Below are positions 23,060 to 32,162 of a stretch of DNA of 64,000 nucleotides, piece by piece (position 1 is the stretch's first letter; every line of letters starts with the position of its first letter). The position numbers and the translations under genes were made by a program. The notes under the pieces are model-generated. The model saw nothing but the letters and a program-made list of their open reading frames with translations. It made no database searches and was not told the origin of the DNA. Where the stretch lies: positions 310,001-374,000 of the forward strand of contig NZ_FNNU01000002.1 in assembly GCF_900106975.1 (NCBI RefSeq). The letters are read 5' to 3'. Source of the DNA: Pseudomonas kuykendallii (lineage in GTDB: Bacteria > Pseudomonadota > Gammaproteobacteria > Pseudomonadales > Pseudomonadaceae).

Positions 23060-23074
23060 GTAGTAAAACTACAA
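23060..23074. promoter_or_regulatory. Operator-like symmetrical site 2 (glnE-proximal)
   Basis: GTAGTAAAACTACAA is the exact reverse complement of the site at 23006-23020, with centres 54 bases apart, about five helical turns. A possible -10 element for glnE (TACAAT, 23070-23075) overlaps its end, and TACAAG occupies the matching place at site 1 facing aceE. Binding at the pair could repress both divergent genes or loop the DNA; this is inference. Confidence 0.6.
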
Positions 23075-23172
23075 TAACAACGGCTTCTTCATTGCCAGCG
23101 TGGGCTTTCGGCAGGGGCGGAAAACCTCTTTCGCATCCCCCGTCGGCAACCCGCAGCCGACAAGGATAGACC

Positions 23173-26118
23173 ATGAACCTGCCCCCACTCGTCGTCGTGC
23201 CGGACGTCCTGCGCAGCGGCGCCGAACGCGCGGAACAGGCCTTGCGCGCTGCCGTGACAAGCCTCGGCGACAGCGCCGAGCGGCGCCTTTCCAGCTGGCC
23301 CGCGCCGCGCCGCGCGGACTTCCTGAGGGTAACCGCCGCCAGCGATTTCGTCGCCGAACAGGCCGCGCGCAGCCCCGACGCCTTTCTCGAACTGGCCGAT
23401 TCCGGCGAGCTGGAGCGTTCTCTGCAGACCGGCGAGCTGCGCGATCAGTTGCACCGCCTGCTTGCCGAATGCAGCGACGAGGACGACCTCGCGCGGCGCC
23501 TGCGACGTTTTCGCAACCGTCAGCAGCTGCGCATCATCTGGCGCGACCTGACGCGCCAGGCCGACCTGATCGAAACCTGCCGCGACCTCTCCGAGCTGGC
23601 CGACGTGTGCATCGACGAGGCCTACCGCTGGCTTTACCCGCGCCTCTGCGCGCAGTTCGGCACGCCGATCGGCAAGCGCTCCGGCGAGGCCCAGCAACTG
23701 GTCGTGCTGGGCATGGGCAAGCTCGGCGCCGGCGAGCTGAACCTGTCCTCGGACATCGACTTGATCTTCGGCTTCCCGGAGGGTGGCGAAACCCAGGGCG
23801 TGAAGCGCGCGCTGGATAACCAGGAGTTCTTCGCGCGCCTCGGCCAGCGGCTGATCAAGGCGCTCGACAGCATCACCGTCGACGGCTTCGTGTTCCGCGT
23901 CGACATGCGCCTGCGCCCCTACGGTTCCGCCGGTGCCCTGGTGTTCAGCTTCAGCGCGCTGGAGCAGTACTACCAGGACCAGGGGCGCGACTGGGAACGC
24001 TACGCGATGATCAAGGCGCGGGTGGTCGGAGGCGACCGGCAGGCCGGGCAGCAACTGCTCGACCACTTGCGCCCGTTCGTCTACCGGCGCTACCTGGATT
24101 TCTCGGCAATCGAGGCGCTGCGCCTGCTCAAGCAGATGATCCAGCAGGAGGTCCGGCGCAAGGGCATGGACGAGAACATCAAGCTCGGCGCCGGCGGGAT
24201 TCGCGAGGTCGAGTTCATCGCCCAGGTGTTCCAGCTGATCCACGGCGGCCGCGACCTGAGCCTGCAGCAGCGCTCTCTGTTCAGGGTGCTGGCGACCCTC
24301 GAAGGGCAGGGCTACCTGCCGGCGGCGGTGATCGCCGAGTTGCGCGACGGCTACGCCTTCCTGCGCTACACCGAGCACGCCCTGCAAGCGATCGCCGACC
24401 GGCAGACGCAGATGCTCCCCGACGGCGCGCTGGAGCGCGCGCGGGTCGCCTTCATCATGGGTTTCCCAGACTGGGCCGCGTTCCACGAGCGCCTCAGCCA
24501 CTGGCGCGAGCGCATCGACTGGCACTTCCGCCAGGTGATCGCCGACCCCAACGAGGAAGAGAACCTGCCGAGCCAGGCCAGCGTCGGCGGCGAGTGGCTG
24601 CCGCTGTGGGAAGACCGCATGGAAGAGGAGGCCATCGACCGGCAACTGCTGGATGCCGGCTTCGTCGATCCCTTCGCCGCGCGCAAGCGCCTCGCCGAAC
24701 TGCGCAACGGGCCGCAGGCGCGCGCCATGCAGCGCCTGGGTCGCGAGCGGCTGGACGCCTTCATCCCGCGGCTGCTGAGCATGGCCGCCGAACACCAGGA
24801 CCCGGACCGGGTGCTGGAGCGCGTGCTGCCGCTGGTCGAAGCCGTGGTGCGGCGCTCCGCCTACCTGGTGCTGCTGACGGAAAACCCCGGAGCCTTGCAG
24901 CGGCTGATCGCCCTCTGCGTCGCCAGTCCATGGATCGCCGGGCACATCGCGCGCTACCCGATCCTGCTCGACGAGCTGCTCAACGAAGGACGGCTGTTCA
25001 ACCCGCCGAACGCGCCGGAGCTGGCCGCCGAACTGCAGGAGCGACTGCTGCGGATTCCCGAGGACGACCTCGAGCAGCAGATGGAAGCGCTGCGCCACTT
25101 CAAGCTGGCCCACGGCCTGCGCGTGGCGGCCTCGGAGATCAGCGGCTCGCTGCCGCTGATGAAGGTCAGCGATTACCTGACCTGGCTCGCCGAGGCAATT
25201 CTCGACCAGGTGCTGGCGCTGGCCTGGCGCCATACGGTGGCGCGCCACGGCGCGCCGAAACGCGCCGATGGCAGCCCATGCGATCCGGATTTCGTCATAG
25301 TCGGCTACGGCAAGGTCGGCGGCATCGAACTGGGCCACGGTTCCGACCTCGACCTGGTGTTCATCCACGACGGCGATCCGCAGGCGGAAACCGACGGGCC
25401 CAAGCCGATCGACGGCGCGCAGTTCTTCACCCGCCTCGGTCAACGGATCATTCACCTGCTCACCGCGCACACCAACTCCGGCCAGCTCTACGAGGTCGAC
25501 ATGCGCCTGCGTCCGTCCGGCGCGGCCGGGCTGCTGGTGAGTTCGCTGGGCGCCTTCGCCCGCTACCAGGAGACCGAGGCGTGGACCTGGGAACACCAGG
25601 CGCTGGTGCGCGCCCGCGTGCTGGTGGGCAATCGCCGGGTCGGCGAAGGCTTCGAACAGGTGCGCGCCCGCGTGCTCGGCCGCGAGCGCGATCTGCCGAC
25701 GCTGCGCCAGGAGGTCAGCGAGATGCGCGCGAAGATGCGCAGCAACCTCGGCACCCCGCTGACCGCCGCCGGCACCGCGGCGAATGCCTTCGCCGCCACC
25801 GTTGGCTACGACCTCAAGCAGGACGCCGGAGGTATCGTCGATATCGAATTTATGGTGCAATACGCGGCCTTGGCCTGGTCGCACGGGCATCCCGAGCTGC
25901 TGCGCTACACCGATAACATCCGCATTCTGGACGGCCTGGCTGATGCCGGACTGCTCCCGGCCGAAGACGTCGCCCTGCTACAGGAAGCCTACAAGACCTA
26001 CCGCTCCGTGGCGCATCGTCAGGCGCTGGAAAAGCTTCCGGGCGTGGTCCCAGGCGATCAGTTGCAGGCCGAGCGGCGCGCCGTGATGCGCATCTGGCGG
26101 ACGCTGGGGCTGAGCTGA
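23173..26118 (+). CDS. glnE: Bifunctional glutamine synthetase adenylyltransferase/deadenylase (GlnE)
   Basis: The 981-residue enzyme adenylylates and deadenylylates glutamine synthetase in response to PII and glutamine. It has two nucleotidyltransferase domains, one in each half. The N-terminal (deadenylylating) domain carries LSSDIDLIFGFPE near residue 193; the C-terminal (adenylylating) domain carries GHGSDLDLVFIHDG near residue 720. Conserved RVDMRLRPYGSAG and EVDMRLRPSGAAG follow each. The PII-responsive regions lie between and after them. Length agrees with PAO1 PA5014 (982). Start ATG at 23173 follows an AAGGA ribosome site. It is divergent from aceE. Confidence 0.96.
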   Translation: MNLPPLVVVPDVLRSGAERAEQALRAAVTSLGDSAERRLSSWPAPRRADFLRVTAASDFVAEQAARSPDAFLELADSGELERSLQTGELRDQLHRLLAECSDEDDLARRLRRFRNRQQLRIIWRDLTRQADLIETCRDLSELADVCIDEAYRWLYPRLCAQFGTPIGKRSGEAQQLVVLGMGKLGAGELNLSSDIDLIFGFPEGGETQGVKRALDNQEFFARLGQRLIKALDSITVDGFVFRVDMRLRPYGSAGALVFSFSALEQYYQDQGRDWERYAMIKARVVGGDRQAGQQLLDHLRPFVYRRYLDFSAIEALRLLKQMIQQEVRRKGMDENIKLGAGGIREVEFIAQVFQLIHGGRDLSLQQRSLFRVLATLEGQGYLPAAVIAELRDGYAFLRYTEHALQAIADRQTQMLPDGALERARVAFIMGFPDWAAFHERLSHWRERIDWHFRQVIADPNEEENLPSQASVGGEWLPLWEDRMEEEAIDRQLLDAGFVDPFAARKRLAELRNGPQARAMQRLGRERLDAFIPRLLSMAAEHQDPDRVLERVLPLVEAVVRRSAYLVLLTENPGALQRLIALCVASPWIAGHIARYPILLDELLNEGRLFNPPNAPELAAELQERLLRIPEDDLEQQMEALRHFKLAHGLRVAASEISGSLPLMKVSDYLTWLAEAILDQVLALAWRHTVARHGAPKRADGSPCDPDFVIVGYGKVGGIELGHGSDLDLVFIHDGDPQAETDGPKPIDGAQFFTRLGQRIIHLLTAHTNSGQLYEVDMRLRPSGAAGLLVSSLGAFARYQETEAWTWEHQALVRARVLVGNRRVGEGFEQVRARVLGRERDLPTLRQEVSEMRAKMRSNLGTPLTAAGTAANAFAATVGYDLKQDAGGIVDIEFMVQYAALAWSHGHPELLRYTDNIRILDGLADAGLLPAEDVALLQEAYKTYRSVAHRQALEKLPGVVPGDQLQAERRAVMRIWRTLGLS

Positions 26119-26179
26119 ATCCCGGCGCGTCGCCAACCCGTATTAGTTGTACGAACCGAACCTTGAGGAGCTGGCAGTT

Positions 26180-27103
26180 ATGTCGATGTCCGACCGCGAT
26201 GGCGTGATCTGGTATGACGGCGAAATGGTGCAGTGGCGCAACGCTACCACTCATGTGCTGACCCACACCCTGCACTACGGCATGGGCGTGTTCGAAGGCG
26301 TGCGTGCCTACGAAACCCCGCAGGGCACGGCGATCTTCCGCCTGCAGGCGCACACCGACCGGCTGTTCGATTCGGCGCACATCATGAACATGAAGATCCC
26401 GTTCACCAAGGACGAGATCAACGAGGCGACCCGCGCCGCCGTGCGCGAGAACAACCTGGCTTCGGCATACATCCGTCCGATGGTGTTCTACGGATCGGAA
26501 GGCATGGGCATCCGCGCCGACAACCTGAAGGTCCACGTCATCGTCGCCGCCTGGCACTGGGGCGCGTACATGGGTGAGGAAGCGCTGAAGAGCGGCATCA
26601 AGGTGCGCACCAGCTCCTTCACCCGCCACCACGTGAACATCTCGATGACCCGCGCCAAGTCCAACGGCGCCTACATCAATTCCATGCTGGCCCTGCAGGA
26701 AGCGGTTTCCGGCGGCGCCGACGAGGCGCTGATGCTGGACCCGGAAGGCTACGTCGCCGAGGGCTCGGGCGAGAACATCTTCCTGATCCGCGAAGGCCGC
26801 CTGTACACCCCCGAGGTGACCGCCTGCCTGAACGGCATCACCCGCGGCACCGTGCTGATCCTGGCCAAGGAACTCGGCCTGGAAATCGTCGAGAAGCGCA
26901 TCACCCGCGACGAGGTGTACATCGCCGACGAAGCCTTCTTCACCGGTACCGCCGCCGAAGTCACGCCGATCCGTGAAGTCGATGGCCGGCAGATCGGCGG
27001 CGGCAGCCGTGGTCCGATCACCGAGAAGCTGCAGAAAGCCTACTTCGACCTGGTCAGCGGCAAGACCGACGGCCACGCCGACTGGCGTACCCTGGTCAAG
27101 TAA
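26180..27103 (+). CDS. ilvE: Branched-chain amino acid aminotransferase (IlvE)
   Basis: The 307-residue PLP enzyme (fold type IV) transaminates Val, Leu and Ile. The N-terminus DRDGVIWYDGEMVQW, the segment LHYGMGVFEGVRAY, the PLP-lysine region TRAKSNGAYINSM near residue 158, and the phosphate-binding FFTGTAAEVTPIREVDGR are standard. The start at 26180 gives exactly the PAO1 length and has a GAGGAG ribosome site ten bases upstream; an open frame to 26147 exists without such a site. It sits 61 bases downstream of glnE and may share its transcript. Confidence 0.95.
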   Translation: MSMSDRDGVIWYDGEMVQWRNATTHVLTHTLHYGMGVFEGVRAYETPQGTAIFRLQAHTDRLFDSAHIMNMKIPFTKDEINEATRAAVRENNLASAYIRPMVFYGSEGMGIRADNLKVHVIVAAWHWGAYMGEEALKSGIKVRTSSFTRHHVNISMTRAKSNGAYINSMLALQEAVSGGADEALMLDPEGYVAEGSGENIFLIREGRLYTPEVTACLNGITRGTVLILAKELGLEIVEKRITRDEVYIADEAFFTGTAAEVTPIREVDGRQIGGGSRGPITEKLQKAYFDLVSGKTDGHADWRTLVK

Positions 27104-27104
27104 G

Positions 27105-27124
27105 TCGCCGGACCTTCCCGGCGA
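27105..27124 (+). terminator. Weak hairpin after ilvE
   Basis: Seven-base arms TCGCCGG and CCGGCGA flank a six-base loop directly after the ilvE stop codon. There is no T tract, so it may attenuate or protect the 3' end rather than terminate. It marks the boundary between ilvE and the LPS core locus. Confidence 0.35.
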
Positions 27125-27190
27125 AGCCCGGCGCGAGGCGGCCCTGCGCAGCCTCCGTCGGGCTCGGGCGGTCCGCGCCTCGAGTCCCTT

Positions 27191-28225
27191 ATGAATATTC
27201 TGATCATCGGCCCGAGCTGGGTAGGCGACATGGTGATGGCGCAGACGCTGTTCGCCTGCCTGAAACAGCGCCATCCCGGCTGTGCCATCGATGTGCTGGC
27301 GCCCGAGTGGAGCCGGCCGATCCTCGAACGGATGCCCGAAGTGCGCGAGGCGCTGAGCTTTCCGCTCGGCCACGGCGTGCTCGATCTTGCCGCGCGCCGG
27401 CGCATCGGTGCCGGCCTCAAGGGGCGCTACCAACAGGCCATCCTGCTGCCGAACTCGCTGAAGTCGGCGCTGGTGCCGTTCTTCGCCGGGATTCCCAAGC
27501 GCACCGGCTGGCGCGGCGAGATGCGCCTGGGCCTGCTCAACGACATCCGCAAGCTGGACAAGGACCGTTATCCGCTGATGATCGAGCGTTTCATGGCGCT
27601 CGCCTACGAGCCCGGCGCCGCGTTGCCGCAACCTTATCCGCGGCCGGCGCTGGTAATCGACCCGGCCAGCCGCGACGCCGCGCTGGCCACGTTCGGCCTG
27701 CAACTGGATCGTCCGGTGCTGGCGCTGTGTCCCGGCGCCGAGTTCGGCGAAGCCAAGCGCTGGCCGGTGGAGCACTACGCTAAGGTCGCCGAGCTGAAGA
27801 TTCGCGAAGGCTGGCAGGTCTGGCTGTTCGGCTCGAAGAACGATCACCCGGTGGGCGAGGAAATCCGCGCGCGGCTGATCCCCGGCCTGCGCGAGGAAGC
27901 GCTGAACCTGGCGGGCGATACCTCGCTGGCCGAGGCCATCGACCTGCTCTCCTGCACCGCCGCCGTGGTCTCCAACGACTCCGGCCTGATGCACGTGGCC
28001 GCGGCGCTGAACCGCCCGCTGGTGGCGGTGTACGGCTCCACCTCGCCGCAGTTCACCCCGCCGCTGGCGGACCAGGTGGAGGTGGTGCGCCTGGGGCTGG
28101 AGTGCAGCCCGTGTTTCGAGCGCACCTGCCGTTTCGGTCACTACAACTGCCTGCGCCAGCTTGAGCCGCGCCCGGTGCTGGATGCCCTCGGCCGGCTGGT
28201 CGGCGACCCGCTCGAGGTGAGCTGA
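27191..28225 (+). CDS. waaF: ADP-heptose:LPS heptosyltransferase II (WaaF)
   Basis: The 344-residue GT9 enzyme adds the second L-glycero-D-manno-heptose to the inner core on the cytoplasmic face of the inner membrane. The N-terminus NILIIGPSWVGDMVMAQTLF is typical of heptosyltransferase II (WVGDMVM instead of the LGDVIHTLP of WaaC). The donor-site segments CPGAEFGEAKRWP and SNDSGLMHVAAAL are conserved, as is the Cys-rich end SPCFERTCRFGHYNCL. It opens the core operon and is followed by waaC two bases after its stop. It matches PA5012. Confidence 0.95.
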   Translation: MNILIIGPSWVGDMVMAQTLFACLKQRHPGCAIDVLAPEWSRPILERMPEVREALSFPLGHGVLDLAARRRIGAGLKGRYQQAILLPNSLKSALVPFFAGIPKRTGWRGEMRLGLLNDIRKLDKDRYPLMIERFMALAYEPGAALPQPYPRPALVIDPASRDAALATFGLQLDRPVLALCPGAEFGEAKRWPVEHYAKVAELKIREGWQVWLFGSKNDHPVGEEIRARLIPGLREEALNLAGDTSLAEAIDLLSCTAAVVSNDSGLMHVAAALNRPLVAVYGSTSPQFTPPLADQVEVVRLGLECSPCFERTCRFGHYNCLRQLEPRPVLDALGRLVGDPLEVS

Positions 28226-28227
28226 CG

Positions 28228-29244
28228 TTGCGCGTCCTGCTGATCAAGACCTCTTCCCTGGGCGATGTGATCCATACCCTGCCGGCCCTCACCGATGCGG
28301 CGCGGGCGATCCCCGGCATCCGTTTTGACTGGGTGGTGGAAGAGGGCTTCGCCGAAATCCCGGCGTGGCATCCGGCGGTGGCGCAGGTGATCCCGGTGGC
28401 GATCCGGCGCTGGCGCAAGCACCCGTTGCAGACCTGGAAGAGCGGCGAATGGCGACGCTTCAAGGCGCGCCTGCGCGAGACCCGCTACGACCTGGTGATC
28501 GATGCCCAGGGCCTGCTGAAGAGCGCCTGGCTGACCCGCTACGTGAAGGCGCCGGTGGCCGGGCTCGACCGCGACTCCGCCCGCGAGCCGATCGCGGCGC
28601 GCTTCTACGACCGGCGCTACGCCGTGGCCCGCGAGCAGCATGCGCTGCAGCGCACCCGCGCGCTGTTCGCCGAGGCGCTGGATTACCCGCTGCCGACCGG
28701 CATCGGCGATTACGGGCTGGACCGCGCGCAACTGGCCGATCCCGCCGGCGAGCCTTACGTGCTGTTCCTGCACGGCACCACCTGGGCCAGCAAGCACTGG
28801 CCCGAAGCCGACTGGCGTGCCCTGGCCGAGCGCATCGCCGAACGCGGCTGGGCGATTCGCCTGCCGTGGGGCAACCCGACCGAGAAATCCCGCGCCGAGC
28901 GCATCGCCGCCGGCCTTGAAAAGGTCGCCGTGCTGCCCAAACTGAACCTTGCCGGGGTCGCCAAGGTGATCGCAGGCGCGCGCGCCTGCGTGGCGGTGGA
29001 CACCGGCCTCGGTCACCTCGCCGCCGCGCTGGACGTGCCGTGCATCTCGCTCTACGGCCCGACCCGCCCGGACCGCGTCGGCGCCTACGGCCGCTCGCAG
29101 GTCCATCTGTGCGCGAGCGGGCCGGGCGCCGGCCTTGGCGACCGTGACACGCCGTGCTTCGACCGCCTCGATGCCGAGCGCGTCGGCACCGAACTGGAGG
29201 CGTTGCTGCTGGCGCCGGAGAGCGTTTTCGAGGATCGCGCCTGA
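28228..29244 (+). CDS. waaC: ADP-heptose:Kdo2-lipid A heptosyltransferase I (WaaC)
   Basis: The 338-residue GT9 enzyme attaches the first heptose to Kdo. RVLLIKTSSLGDVIHTLPAL at the N-terminus and VDTGLGHLAAALDVP near residue 256 are diagnostic of heptosyltransferase I. The start is a TTG two bases after the waaF stop; no other in-frame start fits, and the family N-terminus begins exactly here. Translation is probably coupled to waaF. The stop overlaps the waaG ATG (TGATG). Confidence 0.94.
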   Translation: MRVLLIKTSSLGDVIHTLPALTDAARAIPGIRFDWVVEEGFAEIPAWHPAVAQVIPVAIRRWRKHPLQTWKSGEWRRFKARLRETRYDLVIDAQGLLKSAWLTRYVKAPVAGLDRDSAREPIAARFYDRRYAVAREQHALQRTRALFAEALDYPLPTGIGDYGLDRAQLADPAGEPYVLFLHGTTWASKHWPEADWRALAERIAERGWAIRLPWGNPTEKSRAERIAAGLEKVAVLPKLNLAGVAKVIAGARACVAVDTGLGHLAAALDVPCISLYGPTRPDRVGAYGRSQVHLCASGPGAGLGDRDTPCFDRLDAERVGTELEALLLAPESVFEDRA

Positions 29245-30365
29245 TGCAACTGGCTTTTGCCCTCTACAAGTACTTCCCCTTCGGCGGCCTGCAGCGCGAC
29301 TTCATGCGCATCGCCCTGGAGTGCCAGCGCCGTGGCCACGCCATTCGCGTCTACACGCCGATCTGGGAAGGCGACGTGCCGGCGGGCTTCGACGTGCGCG
29401 TGGCGCCGGTCAAGGCGCTGTTCAACCACCGGCGCAACGAGAAATTCAGCGCCTGGATCGCCGCCGACCTGGCCCGCGATCCGGTGGACCGGCTGATCGG
29501 CTTCAACAAGATGCCGAACCTGGACGTCTACTACGCCGCCGACGGCTGCTACGAGGACAAGGCGCAGACCTTGCGCAACCCGCTGTACCGCAAGTGGGGC
29601 CGCTACAAGCACTTTGCCGACTACGAGCGTGCGGTGTTCGGCGCCGACGCGAAGACCGAGATCCTGATGATCTCCGAGGTCCAGCAGCCGCTGTTCGCCA
29701 AGCACTACGGCACCCCGGCCGAGCGCTTCCACCTGTTGCCGCCGGGCATCGCCGCCGACCGCCGCGCGCCGGCCAACGCCGCCGACATCCGCGCCGAGTT
29801 CCGCCGCGAATTCAAGCTGGCCGATGACGATCTGCTGCTGGTGCAGATCGGTTCCGGCTTCAAGACCAAGGGCCTGGACCGCAGCCTCAAGGCCGTCGCC
29901 GCGCTGCCCCGCGAGCTGAAGAAACGCACCCGGCTGATCGCCATCGGCCAGGACGATCCCAAGCCGTTCCTGCTGCAGATGGGCGCGCTGGGCATTTCCG
30001 AGCAGGTACAGATTCTCAAGGGGCGCAGCGATATTCCGCGTTTCCTGCTCGGCGCCGACCTGCTGATCCATCCGGCCTACAACGAGAACACCGGCACCGT
30101 GCTGCTCGAGGCGCTGGTCGCCGGGCTGCCGGTGCTGGTCAGCGCGGTCTGCGGCTATGCCCACTACATCGCCGATGCCGATGCCGGCCGCGTGCTCGCC
30201 GAGCCGTTCGAGCAGGCGCAGCTGAACGCCATCCTGGCGAGCATGCTCGCCGACGACGCGGCGCGTGCCGGCTGGTCGCGCAACGGCCTGGCCTTCGCCG
30301 ATTCGGCGGACCTGTACTCGATGCCGGAGCGGGCGGCCGATGTGATTCTCGGAGAACGGCCATGA
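29244..30365 (+). CDS. waaG: LPS core glycosyltransferase WaaG
   Basis: The 373-residue GT4 (GT-B fold) enzyme adds the first outer-core sugar, in P. aeruginosa a galactosamine, to heptose II. LAFALYKYFPFGGLQRDFMRI at the N-terminus is characteristic of WaaG, as is the C-terminal donor site HPAYNENTGTVLLEALVAG with its E-x7-E pattern. Start ATG at 29244 overlaps the waaC stop; the open frame extends 90 bases upstream within waaC, but the WaaG N-terminus and length (373 as in PA5010) fix this start. Its end overlaps waaP by four bases. Confidence 0.94.
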   Translation: MQLAFALYKYFPFGGLQRDFMRIALECQRRGHAIRVYTPIWEGDVPAGFDVRVAPVKALFNHRRNEKFSAWIAADLARDPVDRLIGFNKMPNLDVYYAADGCYEDKAQTLRNPLYRKWGRYKHFADYERAVFGADAKTEILMISEVQQPLFAKHYGTPAERFHLLPPGIAADRRAPANAADIRAEFRREFKLADDDLLLVQIGSGFKTKGLDRSLKAVAALPRELKKRTRLIAIGQDDPKPFLLQMGALGISEQVQILKGRSDIPRFLLGADLLIHPAYNENTGTVLLEALVAGLPVLVSAVCGYAHYIADADAGRVLAEPFEQAQLNAILASMLADDAARAGWSRNGLAFADSADLYSMPERAADVILGERP

Positions 30366-31180
30366 GCAAGCTGGTGCTGCAGGAACCCTTCAGGAGCCTC
30401 TGGCAGGGCCGCGATCCCTTCGTCGAGGTGGAGAAACTGCAGGGCGAGGTCTACCGCGAACTGGAGGCGCGCCGCACGTTGCGCACCGAAGTCGACGGCC
30501 GTGGCTATTTCGTGAAGATCCACCGTGGCGTCGGCTGGGGCGAGATCGTCAAGAACTGGCTGACCGCCAAGGCGCCGGTGCTGGGCGCCGGTCAGGAATG
30601 GGCGGCGATCCAGCGGCTGACCGAGGTCGGCGTGCCGACCATGACCTGCGTGGCGTTCGGCGAGCGTGGTGCCAACCCGGCGACGCAGCATTCCTTCATC
30701 GTCACCGAAGAGCTGGCGCCGACCGTCAGCCTGGAGGATTTCTGCCGCGACTGGCCGAGCGATCCGCCGCCACCGGCGCTGAAACGGGCGCTGATCGCCG
30801 AAGTGGCGCGGATGACCGGCGCCATGCACCGCGCCGGCGTCAACCACCGCGACTGCTACATCTGCCATTTCCTCCTGCACACCGACGCACCGCCGGCAAC
30901 CGGCGCGTTCAGGCTGTCGGTGATCGACCTGCACCGCGCCCAGGTGCGCACGCAGACGCCGGCCCGCTGGCGCAACAAGGACATCGCCGGGCTGTACTTC
31001 TCGGCGCTGGACATCGGCCTGACGCGGCGTGACAAGCTGCGCTTCCTCAAGACCTATTTCGGCAAGCCGCTGCGCGAGATTCTGCGCGACGAAGCCGCGC
31101 TGCTGGCCTGGCTGGAGCGCAAGGCCGAGCGCCTGCTGCAGCGCTACCGACGCAAATACGAGCCAGGGGCCGCGGCATGA
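30362..31180 (+). CDS. waaP: LPS core heptose(I) kinase WaaP
   Basis: The 272-residue kinase phosphorylates heptose I in the inner core, an essential step in P. aeruginosa. It has a compact protein-kinase-like fold. The ATP-site lysine lies in the segment DGRGYFVKIHRGVGWGEI, the catalytic loop is NHRDCYICHF with Asp164, and the metal-binding Asp lies in LSVIDLHRAQVR. These match WaaP (PA5009, 268 residues). The ATG overlaps the waaG stop by four bases, so the two are translationally coupled. Confidence 0.95.
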   Translation: MSKLVLQEPFRSLWQGRDPFVEVEKLQGEVYRELEARRTLRTEVDGRGYFVKIHRGVGWGEIVKNWLTAKAPVLGAGQEWAAIQRLTEVGVPTMTCVAFGERGANPATQHSFIVTEELAPTVSLEDFCRDWPSDPPPPALKRALIAEVARMTGAMHRAGVNHRDCYICHFLLHTDAPPATGAFRLSVIDLHRAQVRTQTPARWRNKDIAGLYFSALDIGLTRRDKLRFLKTYFGKPLREILRDEAALLAWLERKAERLLQRYRRKYEPGAAA

Positions 31181-31205
31181 GCGGCGCCTGCATACAAGGG
31201 GCAAC

Positions 31206-32162
31206 ATGAATTTCAACGGACTGCGTGTCGGCATCGTCTCGTTTCCGGCACTGGGTGACGTCACCCTCTACCTGCGTCTGGCCTGGCTGTTTCATCGTGC
31301 CGGCGCGCAGGTGAGCTTCTTCAGCAAGACCCTCTATCCGGCGCGCGAGTACTTCGACTGGCTCGACGTGCGGCGCGATGACAGCGAGTCGCTGGAGGTG
31401 CTGTCGCCCCGCTTCGACCTGCTGATCGCCTGCTTCGAGAAGTGCTACGAGCCGGGCGCGGGTGCGCAGGCCTACGCGGCGCTGACCAACGTGGCCTTCG
31501 TCACCGCGAAGAAGATTTCCCGGGAGTCCGGCCTGCACGGGCGCGAGGTGATCGTGCGTGGCGAGCGCCTGCCGGGCGCGAGCATTCCGTTCTGCCTCGA
31601 TTCGCGTGCCGGACAGACCATGGTCGACTGGGTCGACTCCTACGCCAACCAGGTGTACGGGATCTCCCTGGGGCCCGGTGAGCGGGTCATGGGGCGCGAG
31701 AAAGAGCCGGCACCGAGCCGCCGCGTGGTGGTTTTCCCGACCACGCCCAAGGAGAGCAAGAATTACTGGCTGGCCGGTTTCCGCCTGCTGGCTCATGCCA
31801 TCAAGGCGCGCGGCTGGGACGTCGAGTTCGTCTGCATGCCGGACGAACGCGAGCGGATCGGCGCGGCCATCGGCGATTTCCCGCTGCATGCCTTTCCCGA
31901 CGTCAAGGCGCTGATGGATTACGTCGCCGGCGCCGCCGTGGTCATCAGCAACGATTCCGGCGGCGGCCACCTGGCCTCGATGATGGACATTCCCACCTTC
32001 ACCATCACCCGCCGGCGCAAGAACTTCGTCTGGCGCCCCGGCTTCAACCACAAGAACACCGTGCTGTATCCACTGTGGCGCTTCAAATGGCTCGGCAACT
32101 ACGTCTGGCGGCCGTTCGTACCGGTCTGGCGGATCGCCCGCGACCTCGGTCAGGCGCGCTGA
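31206..32162 (+). CDS. GT9-like (heptosyltransferase-related) protein in the core operon
   Basis: This 318-residue protein resembles GT9 glycosyltransferases. The N-terminus GLRVGIVSFPALGDVTLYLRLAW echoes the GDV motif of heptosyltransferases. The C-terminal ISNDSGGGHLASMMDIPTFT near residue 248 corresponds to the nucleotide-sugar-binding D-S-G-x-x-H-x-A motif. VVVFPTTPKESKNYW fits the donor-domain phosphate segment. It lies 25 bases after waaP and its stop overlaps the wapP ATG. In PAO1, as I recall it, waaP is followed directly by the wapP-type kinase, so this is an extra gene. The acceptor and donor are unknown; it could add an extra heptose or other sugar, or be a non-catalytic relative. 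Confidence 0.7.
   Translation: MNFNGLRVGIVSFPALGDVTLYLRLAWLFHRAGAQVSFFSKTLYPAREYFDWLDVRRDDSESLEVLSPRFDLLIACFEKCYEPGAGAQAYAALTNVAFVTAKKISRESGLHGREVIVRGERLPGASIPFCLDSRAGQTMVDWVDSYANQVYGISLGPGERVMGREKEPAPSRRVVVFPTTPKESKNYWLAGFRLLAHAIKARGWDVEFVCMPDERERIGAAIGDFPLHAFPDVKALMDYVAGAAVVISNDSGGGHLASMMDIPTFTITRRRKNFVWRPGFNHKNTVLYPLWRFKWLGNYVWRPFVPVWRIARDLGQAR

Noticed and set aside
22902-23174. Longer AceE start
   Set aside because: It would translate through the divergent regulatory region with the operator pair; AceE proteins begin at MQDLDP.
25850-28141. 763-codon open frame on the minus strand opposite glnE, ilvE and waaF
   Set aside because: It spans three real genes and the intergenic gaps between them, and has no recognisable sequence.
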